DNA of 64,000 bases from Bacteroidales bacterium Bact_09 (GTDB taxonomy: Bacteria > Bacteroidota > Bacteroidia > Bacteroidales > UBA932): positions 1-64,000 of the forward strand of contig LUZA01000029.1 in assembly GCA_001603455.1 (NCBI GenBank), read 5' to 3'. Below the pieces are notes generated by a model, which was given only the letters and a program-made list of their open reading frames with translations, did not search any database and was not told where the DNA came from. Shown one piece after another: positions 56,836 through 64,000 of this stretch; position 1 is the first letter of the stretch, and every line of letters starts with the position of its first letter. A program made the translations under genes and the position numbers.

Positions 56836-57771
56836 ATGGATCCTTTTTTACCCCTTACCCTGAACGATAAAAACCTGATAGAACCGTTCCTGCGATCAAC
56901 AGGTAAAACAGGTGCCGAATATAGTTTTACCACTCTGTACATGTGGTCCGTAATATATAAAACGGACTACAGGATAATTTCTTACCGGGAAAATACCCTG
57001 CTTCTGGTCAGAAGCCGCAAAGATCAGGATACCCCGTTTCATTATCTGTATCCGATGGGCCTCAATGACCCCCTTGAGGCAGAAGCTGCACGGGAGATCC
57101 TGATCGAGGCCTCTGAAGGTGAACCGTTCCTGGTTGGCGGACTTTCTTCCGCTGAGGCCCGGCAACTGGCTGCCATCGATCCGGTACATATAAAAATTCA
57201 ACCTGTTAGAGATGCATTCGATTACCTCTACAAGGCAGAGGATCTGGCAGAGCTCAGGGGAAAGAAATATCAGTCAAAACGCAATCATCTGAATGCTTTT
57301 CTTAAAGAATATCCTGGCTATCAGGTGCAGCCGATATATCCCAAAGATATTCCCGCCTGTATAACCATGAACGACAAGTGGTGCCGGATCATGGGTTGTA
57401 ACAAATATCCCGAACTGGGACAGGAAGCTTGTGCCGTACGCCGGGCATTCTGCGGATTCACGGAACTTGGACTGGAAGGTATGATAATGCTCATAGACAG
57501 AGAAATCATAGCCTGTACTGTAGGAGAACTCTTTAACGGGAATACCTGGCTGGTGCATATAGAAAAGGCCTTTCCCAAATACAGGGGAGTTTATCAGGCA
57601 ATCAATCAAATGTTTATTCGTTATGCTATGGAAAAATACCCCCAAATCGAATATGTTAACCGTGAAGATGATTCGGGAGATAAAGGACTGCGGCAGGCAA
57701 AACTAAGCTACCGACCTGTATCACTTGTAGAAAAACATTTGGCTTTATTCAGTCAACCACCCACACCATAA
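56836..57771 (+). CDS. DUF2156 (GNAT-fold) protein
   Basis: 311 residues, cytoplasmic. Matches the PF09924-type acyl/aminoacyl-transferase domain found at the C-terminus of MprF: FTTLYMWSVIYKTDYRI, KYQSKRNHLNAFLKEYP, HIEKAFPKYRGVYQAINQMF, YVNREDDSGDKGLRQAKLSYRP. MprF moves lysine from tRNA to phosphatidylglycerol; this stand-alone version lacks the membrane part, so the acceptor is unknown. It converges with the phosphopantetheinyl transferase gene, sharing 23 bases. Confidence 0.85.
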   Translation: MDPFLPLTLNDKNLIEPFLRSTGKTGAEYSFTTLYMWSVIYKTDYRIISYRENTLLLVRSRKDQDTPFHYLYPMGLNDPLEAEAAREILIEASEGEPFLVGGLSSAEARQLAAIDPVHIKIQPVRDAFDYLYKAEDLAELRGKKYQSKRNHLNAFLKEYPGYQVQPIYPKDIPACITMNDKWCRIMGCNKYPELGQEACAVRRAFCGFTELGLEGMIMLIDREIIACTVGELFNGNTWLVHIEKAFPKYRGVYQAINQMFIRYAMEKYPQIEYVNREDDSGDKGLRQAKLSYRPVSLVEKHLALFSQPPTP

Positions 57772-58390
57772 CGTGATCGTCAACCAGCCTGTATTCAAGG
57801 ATAAAGTTTTTTTCCATTCCGTCACGGTGATAAAATACGGCTTCAATCTCGCCTTCTTCCCTGGGTGTGAAGCGACTGATCTCTATCTGTTCAATAAAGT
57901 CAACTTCTGTTTGTGATATGTATTTAAACAACGCCTCTTTGGCAGACCAGATCAGGGCTAGTTGTAATTGACGCACTTCTGGTCTGTCCGACAGAAATTC
58001 TTTTTCGGATTTACCCAGGGCTTTCTTTTCAACTGGTGTAAAATTGCGTCCCAGCATTTCTATATCTATTCCCACACTGTTCTCGGGATGGGTGAGTACA
58101 CAGGCAAAACGACGCGTATGGGCAATGCTTATTTCAACTATGGAATTCTGCAAAAACGGTCTTCCGTTCTCATGGTATCCCAAATAGACTTTTTCCTGGA
58201 AAATGATATCAAGTATAGCCCTTACTGCCAGCCTTTCCAGCCGTCGTTTGGAATTGGTGATGTAGGAAAGCTCTTCCTGTTCATCATTGGGAAGAACACA
58301 TATTTCTTTCAATTGCTCCTCAGACTCGGTGATTTCCCAAACAACGATTTCTGCCCCGTTTTTGAATTGTTCTCTATAATACAGTCCCAT
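57749..58390 (-). CDS. 4'-phosphopantetheinyl transferase (Sfp-type)
   Basis: 213 residues from ATG 58390 (MGLYYREQ); an upstream TTG would put the start before the promoter element. Motifs: ISIAHTRRFACVLTH, VGIDIE (Asp109, Glu111) and WSAKEALFK (148-156). It activates acyl carrier or peptidyl carrier proteins by attaching phosphopantetheine from CoA. Whether it serves fatty acid or specialised synthesis cannot be told. Confidence 0.9.
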   Translation of the reverse strand: MGLYYREQFKNGAEIVVWEITESEEQLKEICVLPNDEQEELSYITNSKRRLERLAVRAILDIIFQEKVYLGYHENGRPFLQNSIVEISIAHTRRFACVLTHPENSVGIDIEMLGRNFTPVEKKALGKSEKEFLSDRPEVRQLQLALIWSAKEALFKYISQTEVDFIEQIEISRFTPREEGEIEAVFYHRDGMEKNFILEYRLVDDHVMVWVVD

Positions 58391-58402
58391 ATATATCTGT
58401 GG

Positions 58403-58410
58403 CAAAGATA
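58403..58410 (-). promoter_or_regulatory. -7 promoter element (TATCTTTG) of the phosphopantetheinyl transferase gene
   Basis: Exact TAnnTTTG on the minus strand, 12 bases before the ATG, just after the ispE stop. Confidence 0.55.
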
Positions 58411-58420
58411 AGAACAAATC

Positions 58421-59203
58421 CTAAATCCTAAAAAGGCCGAACACGGCAGATCCGCTTCCCGTCATAGATGCATAGACCGCCCCTTCCCGATACAGAGCCT
58501 GTTTGTAATGGCTTATCAGGGGGTATTTCTTAAAAATCGTTTCTTCAAAATCGTTCCTGACAACATATTTCCATGTGTCAACAGGTTGCAGGAGCAAGTC
58601 GCGCAAAGCTACCTTGCGGGGGCGGGGTTCGATGCCTGCATAGGCTTCAGCCGTAGAAACAGAGACAGGTGGAAACCGCAACTCTATGCGGTATTGGCTC
58701 AGGTCAATGGGAAAAGGCTCCAGAACATCTCCTTTTCCCGTCGCCAGACAGGATATGAACGGAGGCTGTTGGATAAAAAAAGAAACGTCGCTGCCCAGCT
58801 GTGCGGCATAGGAAAGCATTTCTTTTTGGGACAAACCCAGGGAAAAGTGCCTGTTAAGCAATTGCAAACAAAAAGCACCGTCTGCAGAACCGCCTCCTAA
58901 TCCCTTCCCGGTTGGTATTTGTTTGTAAAGATGGATTTCCACCGGAGTGAGTCGGAATCGTTCGGCCAGCAAACGGTAGGCTTTCACACAAAGATTTGAT
59001 GTTACGGGTCCCGGGACATTTTGTCCATAAAGGAAAAGCTGTACATCTTCCTGACAGCCTGATACATCAGTTATCTCGAGTATGTCACACAGCGTATGGG
59101 GAACAAAAAGTGTTTCGATATTGTGATAACCGTCCGTGCGTTTTTCAAGCACGTGTAACCCCACATTGATCTTGGAACAAGGATATACAACTGTAGTGGC
59201 CAT
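58421..59203 (-). CDS. ispE: 4-diphosphocytidyl-2-C-methyl-D-erythritol kinase
   Basis: 260 residues from ATG (MATTVVYPCSKINVGLHVLEKRTDGYHNI). GHMP kinase loop PTGKGLGGGSADGAF and C-terminal SMTGSGSAVFGLF are present. Phosphorylation step of the MEP isoprenoid pathway, which also feeds the polyprenyl synthase seen at 23 kb. It begins 10 bases after the nrdJ stop. Confidence 0.95.
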   Translation of the reverse strand: MATTVVYPCSKINVGLHVLEKRTDGYHNIETLFVPHTLCDILEITDVSGCQEDVQLFLYGQNVPGPVTSNLCVKAYRLLAERFRLTPVEIHLYKQIPTGKGLGGGSADGAFCLQLLNRHFSLGLSQKEMLSYAAQLGSDVSFFIQQPPFISCLATGKGDVLEPFPIDLSQYRIELRFPPVSVSTAEAYAGIEPRPRKVALRDLLLQPVDTWKYVVRNDFEETIFKKYPLISHYKQALYREGAVYASMTGSGSAVFGLFRI

Positions 59204-59213
59204 AAACAAAGGA

Positions 59214-61763
59214 TTAGCCGCACTTGGAATTCCCGCAGCTCATGCATAACAAGCAGCCTTCCTGATAAATCAGGTTCTTAGCACCGCATTTTTCGCACTC
59301 TATTCCCGAGGTGTCCTTGGTCCCGTTGGGTATATATCTTTTTAATGCCCTTTCCACTCCTGTGCGCCAGTTGTTTATGGTTTGGCTGTCGAGTTCCAGC
59401 GACGAAACCAGGTGAACAACTTCTTCTACGGGCAGGCCGTTGCGCAAAACGCCCGAGATCAGTTTGGCATAATTCCAATATGCCTGGTTGAACATATGGG
59501 ATATCCCTCCAACAGTATTGGGGTAACCGTATTTATCTATAAAACGGAAGTCGTAACGGGAGCCTTTCTCTTCCACAACCTTGAGGACCTGTCCCATGGT
59601 TACGGATTTGGGTATTACCCTGGTGTCCTCGTCCAGTTTCCCGGTGAAAATTTCATAAGGTCTTCCTTCATACAATCCCACAAAGGCGATCCATTGTTCA
59701 TTGGCATTTTTAAACCTGATGACCTCCGCATCCAGGGCCTCGGGTCTTTCCTTTGGCATTGATTTCATCATTTTTCCTCCTTTTTCCGGGGAATCTGCCG
59801 GTACAAGTACGCCGGAACGACTCCCTTCGCGGTACACGGTTATACCTTTACAGCCCCACTCCCAGGCTGTCCTGTACACCTTGGCTACCATGTCTTCCGT
59901 AATATCGGAAGGCAGGTTGACGGTTACACTAATGGAGTGGTCTACCCATTTTTGCATCTGTCCCTGCATCTTAACCTTGGCAACCCAGTCCACATCGTTG
60001 GCAGTGGCTTTGTAATAAGGCGACTCCTGTACCAAAGCCTGCAACTCTTCTTTGTTCATTGCCATGACCTTATTTTTGTTATGCCCGTTGACTTCGGCCC
60101 AATCAAGAAATTTATGGTGGAATACGTTGTATTCCTCAAACGCATCCCCCATTTTATCTGTATAGGAAATATTGGCGTTTTTATCGTTAGGGTTAACCTT
60201 TTTACGACGTTGATATACAGGCAAAAAAACTTGTTCAATTCCACTTGTTGTTTGAGTCATCAGACTGGTAGTGCCCGTAGGAGCTATGGTCAGCATAGAG
60301 ATATTGCGGCGTCCCGAGCTGACCATCAATTGGTACAACTCTTCATCTTCTTGTCGAATACGTTCTATCATGGGATTGCGGAGTTCCCTGTTGGAATCGT
60401 ATATAGGGAATGGTCCCCTTTCCTGGCCCATGATTACCGATGAACGGTAAGCGGCAAGTGCGAGCGTTTTCTGCACCTGAACCCCTACCTGAATGGCTTC
60501 TTCCGATCCGTAACGCAGGCCCAGTGCTGCGAGCATATCGCCTTCTGCTGTGATACCCAGGCCCGTACGTCTTCCCCCAAGGGTTTTCTCTTTGATCTTA
60601 GTCCACAATTCCCTTTCGGTTCTTTTAATGACTTCGTCTTCAGGGTCACGGTCGATCTTGGATATGATGGCGTCTATCTTTTCCATTTCCAGATCTACCA
60701 GGTCATCATTCAGCCGCATGGCTTTGATCACATGATCCTTGAAAAGGGAAATGTTGAACTTCGCCTGAGAAGTAAAGGGTTTTTCTACATAGGAATACAG
60801 GTTGATGGCTATTAGACGGCAAGAATCATACGGACACAACGGTATTTCCCCGCAGGGGTTGGTGCTGACTGTCCTGTATCCCAGGTCCGCGTAACAGTCG
60901 GCAACTGATTCGCGAATGATCGTATCCCAAAATAATACCCCGGGTTCTGCCGATTTCCAGGCATTGTGAATAATCTTCTTCCACAAGGAGGCCGCATCCA
61001 TTTCCTTTTTATATTTTGGATTTGTTGCGTCCACCGGATATTGCTGCATATAGGGTTTTTCTGCCAATGCGGCTTTCATGAACTCATCGTTTATCTTGAC
61101 CGATACATTGGCGCCCGTCACCTTGTTCTGTTCCAGTTTGGCATCTATGAAGTTTTCTGCATCGGGATGTTTAACGGAAATTGTCAGCATGAGTGCTCCG
61201 CGCCTGCCATCCTGAGCTACTTCGCGGGTCGAATTGGAATACCTTTCCATGAAGGGAACCACACCTGTAGATGTAAGGGCAGAATTGAGCACAGGAGATC
61301 CGCCGGGCCTGATATGGGACAAATCATGACCCACACCTCCACGGCGTTTCATCAGCTGTACCTGTTCTTCATCTATTTTCAGTATCCCTCCATACGAATC
61401 GGCCGGTTTTTCATGGCCTATTACAAAACAATTAGACAAGGATGCAATTTGATGGCCGTTCCCGATTCCGGACATGGGTCCACCTTGAGGTATAATGTAC
61501 TTGAAGTGGTCGAGCAACTGAAATATCTCTTCTTCGCTCATCGGATTCGGATACTTTTTTTCTATCCTGGCAAACTCTTTAGCCAACCTCCGGTGCATGT
61601 CTTCAGGGGTACATTCGTAAAGATTCCCAAAAGAATCTTTCATGGCGTATTTATTAATCCAGACTGATGCAGCCAGTTCGTCGCCATTGAAATATTCCTT
61701 TGTTTTGGCCAATGCTTCCTCATAGGGAAAAATTGCCTTTGCATTCTTTTCTACAGAATCCAT
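59214..61763 (-). CDS. nrdJ: Adenosylcobalamin-dependent ribonucleotide reductase (class II)
   Basis: 849 residues from ATG 61763 (a GTG directly before it is also possible). Features: SLSNCFVIG, RRGGVGHDLSHIRPGGS, NPCGEIPL with an active-site Cys, TIAPTGTTSLMTQTTSGIE, and the C-terminal zinc-ribbon (CEKCGAKN to CLLCMSCG) typical of NrdJ. It reduces ribonucleotides using B12, without oxygen need or oxygen sensitivity. No cobalamin riboswitch was recognised in the short leader; a 12-base palindrome is there. Confidence 0.95.
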   Translation of the reverse strand: MDSVEKNAKAIFPYEEALAKTKEYFNGDELAASVWINKYAMKDSFGNLYECTPEDMHRRLAKEFARIEKKYPNPMSEEEIFQLLDHFKYIIPQGGPMSGIGNGHQIASLSNCFVIGHEKPADSYGGILKIDEEQVQLMKRRGGVGHDLSHIRPGGSPVLNSALTSTGVVPFMERYSNSTREVAQDGRRGALMLTISVKHPDAENFIDAKLEQNKVTGANVSVKINDEFMKAALAEKPYMQQYPVDATNPKYKKEMDAASLWKKIIHNAWKSAEPGVLFWDTIIRESVADCYADLGYRTVSTNPCGEIPLCPYDSCRLIAINLYSYVEKPFTSQAKFNISLFKDHVIKAMRLNDDLVDLEMEKIDAIISKIDRDPEDEVIKRTERELWTKIKEKTLGGRRTGLGITAEGDMLAALGLRYGSEEAIQVGVQVQKTLALAAYRSSVIMGQERGPFPIYDSNRELRNPMIERIRQEDEELYQLMVSSGRRNISMLTIAPTGTTSLMTQTTSGIEQVFLPVYQRRKKVNPNDKNANISYTDKMGDAFEEYNVFHHKFLDWAEVNGHNKNKVMAMNKEELQALVQESPYYKATANDVDWVAKVKMQGQMQKWVDHSISVTVNLPSDITEDMVAKVYRTAWEWGCKGITVYREGSRSGVLVPADSPEKGGKMMKSMPKERPEALDAEVIRFKNANEQWIAFVGLYEGRPYEIFTGKLDEDTRVIPKSVTMGQVLKVVEEKGSRYDFRFIDKYGYPNTVGGISHMFNQAYWNYAKLISGVLRNGLPVEEVVHLVSSLELDSQTINNWRTGVERALKRYIPNGTKDTSGIECEKCGAKNLIYQEGCLLCMSCGNSKCG

Positions 61764-61785
61764 CACACTGTTAATAAAAAGGTTA

Positions 61786-61797
61786 CTAAATATTTAG
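61786..61797. promoter_or_regulatory. Palindrome CTAAATATTTAG upstream of nrdJ
   Basis: A perfect 12-base palindrome ending about 22 bases before the nrdJ start, flanked by GGTTA and GTTA. It could be an operator (an NrdR-type box is one thought), but it does not match the published consensus well. Confidence 0.3.
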
Positions 61798-61887
61798 GTT
61801 ATTTTCCTCACCGGAAAAGGGAATTGCAAGTTAACTCAATCGTCCCGTTATTAACAGAGACAACCTTAAAAGATATGCACAAATTTT

Positions 61888-62925
61888 TTAACAACAATGC
61901 ATGGTGCAATGTGAACATTTTGTGAATTCCCCGCGCAATCTGCTTTCTACCATTCGTTCCAATCTTGACCGTATGGCATCAGAGCGGACCCTGTCCAGTA
62001 CATCCTGCACAAAAGCCATTTGTTGTAGCATTTGAGCTTCTGCCAGGGGGATTCCCCTGGATCGCAGGTAAAAGAGCCCCAGTTCGTCTAATCGTCCTAT
62101 AGTAGCTCCGTGGGAACACTTGACATCGTCGGCATATATCTCAAGTTGGGGTTTGGTCGTGATCCTGGCATTACGGGTAAGCAACAAATTGTGGTTAGCC
62201 TGGTATGCTTCTGTTTTCTGAGCCCCGGGCGCCACACGTATAGCCCCGTTAAAAGACGCCCTGGCATGATTATCCAGGATCCCTTTGAATAATTGCCGGG
62301 AATTGCAGCCGGGACTGTCATGGCGTACTGTGATGTCATACAGGATATCCTGCTCACCGTCGGCTAGGTAAAGACCGTCCAGATTGCACACTGCGCCGGG
62401 TTGCTGCATGCAGACATGCACCTTGTTATGAATGATCCCCCCGTAAAGGCTCAGGATATGACAGTCCAGCTGGGAGGCCTCCTCTACTTCTGCACTGATA
62501 TCCAGCCAGTATTTAGAACGGTCGTGTTCATTTTGCATGAAGAGAATATCCAGGCGGGCTTCTTTCCCTACTTTAATCTGTGAAAAACGGGAAGTCCTGT
62601 ACAGATATTCATTTAGCGTGTGATCGCACACAATGATTTGTGCTGCAGCTCCCGGCGCCAGTTCCCACTGATTGGAGAATTCCAGTGGCTTGTGCAGGTT
62701 TTCGCTCCGCACACTGATGATCTGAATAGGTTCTTGTGAGTGATCACCATTGATACGCAACCTCAGGCCCATCTGGTCCACTCCTCTTTGCAACAAGATC
62801 CCTCCAGTCTCATTTTCCTCTTCCTGCAATATCCCGTCAATAAGGAATATTTGCCTGATATTCCCGTTAGGAACGGTGCAACGGAAAACGCGCCTGACTT
62901 CGGGCATATAAGTGTATTCTTTCAT
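61888..62925 (-). CDS. sufD: Fe-S cluster assembly protein SufD
   Basis: 345 residues. Right-handed beta-helix core of the SufB/SufD family with NHNLLLTRNARITTKPQLEIYADDVKCSHGATIGRLDELGLFYLRSRGIPLAEAQ and a helical C-terminus. With SufB and SufC it forms the iron-sulfur scaffold. The end carries an extra cysteine tail CSHCTMHCC. It overlaps sufC by four bases (ATGA). Confidence 0.94.
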   Translation of the reverse strand: MKEYTYMPEVRRVFRCTVPNGNIRQIFLIDGILQEEENETGGILLQRGVDQMGLRLRINGDHSQEPIQIISVRSENLHKPLEFSNQWELAPGAAAQIIVCDHTLNEYLYRTSRFSQIKVGKEARLDILFMQNEHDRSKYWLDISAEVEEASQLDCHILSLYGGIIHNKVHVCMQQPGAVCNLDGLYLADGEQDILYDITVRHDSPGCNSRQLFKGILDNHARASFNGAIRVAPGAQKTEAYQANHNLLLTRNARITTKPQLEIYADDVKCSHGATIGRLDELGLFYLRSRGIPLAEAQMLQQMAFVQDVLDRVRSDAIRSRLERMVESRLRGEFTKCSHCTMHCC

Positions 62926-63668
62926 AATTCGTTTATGATGTGATCGTAGCCCTTGGTCTCCACTTCCAATGCCAGGTCCTTGCCTGCTGTCTTTATAATC
63001 TGTCCTTTGTACAGCACATGAACAATGTCGGGTACAATATAATCCAACAACCGCTGGTAATGCGTGATGACAACAAAGGCATTTTCTTTTGTTTTCAGCT
63101 TGTTGACCCCTTGTGCTACGACCCGCAGGGCATCCACGTCCAATCCGCTGTCTGTTTCATCCAAAAAAGCAAGTTTTGGTTCCAACATGGCCATCTGGAA
63201 GATTTCATTGCGTTTTTTCTCCCCTCCTGAAAATCCTACGTTCACACCTCTTCCCACAAAAGAAGAATCCATTTCCACCATAGCCATTTTTTCCCGCATT
63301 CGTTTCAGGAACTCTCCGGAAGTTAACAGGGGCAGATCATTGTATTTACGCTGTTCATTGACAGCTGCTTTCATGAAATTCACGTTTGTAAGACCTGGAA
63401 TTTCTACCGGATATTGGAATCCGAGGAACAGTCCCATACGGGCCCTTTCCTCGGGAGCAAGTTCAAACAGATTTTTACCCATGAACATGGCCGATCCTTG
63501 TGTCACCGTAAAAGTATCCCTGCCGGCCAGTACGGCTGCCAACGTTGATTTTCCGGATCCGTTGGGTCCCATTATGGCATGGATCTCTCCGGGTTTAATT
63601 TCCAGGTTTATTCCCCTAAGGATCTCTTTATCCCCGATCTTTACGTACAAGTCTTTAATGCTTAACAT
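62922..63668 (-). CDS. sufC: Fe-S cluster assembly ATPase SufC
   Basis: 248 residues from ATG 63668 (MLSIKDLYVKIGDKEIL), the family-typical start; the open frame further upstream overlaps the preceding gene in a different frame. Walker A GPNGSGKS, signature NVGFSGGEKKR, Walker B LAFLDETDSGLDVD, and the switch His in VITHYQR. Powers assembly on SufB/SufD. sufB is not upstream in view: a pnuC-like gene ends just inside the start. Confidence 0.96.
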   Translation of the reverse strand: MLSIKDLYVKIGDKEILRGINLEIKPGEIHAIMGPNGSGKSTLAAVLAGRDTFTVTQGSAMFMGKNLFELAPEERARMGLFLGFQYPVEIPGLTNVNFMKAAVNEQRKYNDLPLLTSGEFLKRMREKMAMVEMDSSFVGRGVNVGFSGGEKKRNEIFQMAMLEPKLAFLDETDSGLDVDALRVVAQGVNKLKTKENAFVVITHYQRLLDYIVPDIVHVLYKGQIIKTAGKDLALEVETKGYDHIINEL

Positions 63669-64000
63669 AACTGTTTTTGTTTTTCCCATTCCTTCTTCCA
63701 GTGGATTATTCCTATAATATTGAAAGCCAGGAAGAAAACCGCAACTATAGGCATGAATACCAGCCCGGCTGAAATATATAATATCACGTTCCCTATATTT
63801 AGTGCCACCCAGAATATCCAGCATTCCCATTTTTTCTGTGCGGCCAGGATCTGTGCTGTAAGCATCAGTCCTGCCACGGTTGCATCCAGGTAAGGTGACC
63901 TGGCAGGGGGGAAAAGTTCCGATATCAGGTGCAGTCTGGTCAGGATGAAACCCCATACTATTACAATGCCTGCTAACAATAACAAGTACATTATACGTTG
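63662..64000 (-). CDS. PnuC-like nicotinamide mononucleotide/riboside transporter, C-terminal part (cut by window edge)
   Basis: The frame is open to the right edge; about 112 residues remain with four hydrophobic segments. ATVAGLMLTAQILAAQKKWECWIFW and NIGNVILYISAGLVF, then HWKKEW, match the C-terminal half of PnuC proteins. Its stop overlaps the sufC start by 7 bases. A second pnuC, complete, lies at 45 kb. Confidence 0.8.
   Translation of the reverse strand, partial: QRIMYLLLLAGIVIVWGFILTRLHLISELFPPARSPYLDATVAGLMLTAQILAAQKKWECWIFWVALNIGNVILYISAGLVFMPIVAVFFLAFNIIGIIHWKKEWEKQKQLC

Noticed and set aside
55878..56942. 354-codon open frame on the minus strand
   Set aside because: Antisense to the S37 peptidase gene; no promoter element and no domain.
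61767..61887. Cobalamin riboswitch before nrdJ
   Set aside because: The spacer is only about 120 bases and I see no B12-box-like segment or multi-helix fold.
63669..63956. 96-residue N-terminal extension of SufC
   Set aside because: It is the pnuC-like gene read in another frame; SufC proteins start at MLSIKDLYVKIG.

Overview
The window looks like chromosomal DNA of a member of the Bacteroidales (phylum Bacteroidota). The evidence is the str operon order rpsL-rpsG-fusA-rpsJ, Bacteroidota-restricted families (DUF4254, DUF4271, DUF2723, a GlsF/OlsF-type fused acyltransferase), SPII-type lipoproteins, and repeated Bacteroidota promoter elements (TTTG, about 19 bp, TAnnTTTG). Genes are dense; no gene-free stretch exceeds about 170 bp. 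I cannot name the genus.

Layout. 1-4.3 kb: the distal part of a type I restriction-modification locus (end of hsdS, a Bro-N/Fic protein, hsdR), next to a tRNA-Ile(CAU). 4.5-8.0 kb: rpsL-rpsG-fusA-rpsJ on the minus strand, ending at rpsJ instead of continuing into the S10 operon. 8-12 kb: a YfcC-type transporter and a secreted DPP-like S9 peptidase. 11.9-18.2 kb: a minus-strand cluster with a PrsW intramembrane protease, a frameshifted ECF sigma factor, an anti-sigma-like membrane protein, an unknown anchored protein and a large metallopeptidase/beta-barrel protein. 18.3-20.4 kb: ornithine aminotransferase coupled to a citrulline hydrolase-like gene. 20.4-24.2 kb (minus): polyprenyl diphosphate synthase, DUF4254, GT9 glycosyltransferase, U32 protein. 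24.2-26.5 kb: rsgA and a MATE exporter. 26.5-28.6 kb (minus): CtpA-type protease and bactofilin. 28.6-32.4 kb: rdgB, recO, and an overlapping pair of adenylating enzymes (GH3 and LuxE-like). 32.4-35.4 kb: DUF2723 membrane protein. 35.5-37.9 kb: DUF4271, hemD, lipoprotein, rnpA, yidD. 37.8-41.9 kb: uvrC, a bifunctional lipid acyltransferase, tadA, followed by two tRNA-Gln genes. 42-51 kb: a second metallopeptidase/barrel protein, pnuC, groES-groEL, a divergent GH95 lipoprotein and endonuclease IV. 51-54 kb (minus): tyrS, rbfA, LolE-like permease. 54-57.8 kb: S41 lipoprotein protease, S37 peptidase, DUF2156. 57.7-64 kb (minus): a pnuC-like gene cut by the window edge, sufC, sufD, class II ribonucleotide reductase, ispE, phosphopantetheinyl transferase.

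Themes. Many genes handle proteins and peptides (S9, S37, two S41, two HExxH barrel proteins, PrsW, U32). With the arginine/citrulline-ornithine genes and a YfcC transporter this suggests an amino-acid-using lifestyle; that is inference. Several TAnnTTTG promoter elements lie only 3-6 bases before the ATG, which implies very short or absent leaders and also fixes several start codons. The most unusual items are the broken sigma factor beside PrsW and an anti-sigma gene, the Bro-N/Fic protein inside the restriction locus, the GH3/LuxE-like pair, the GH95 protein lacking canonical catalytic residues, and the paired metallopeptidase/barrel proteins.
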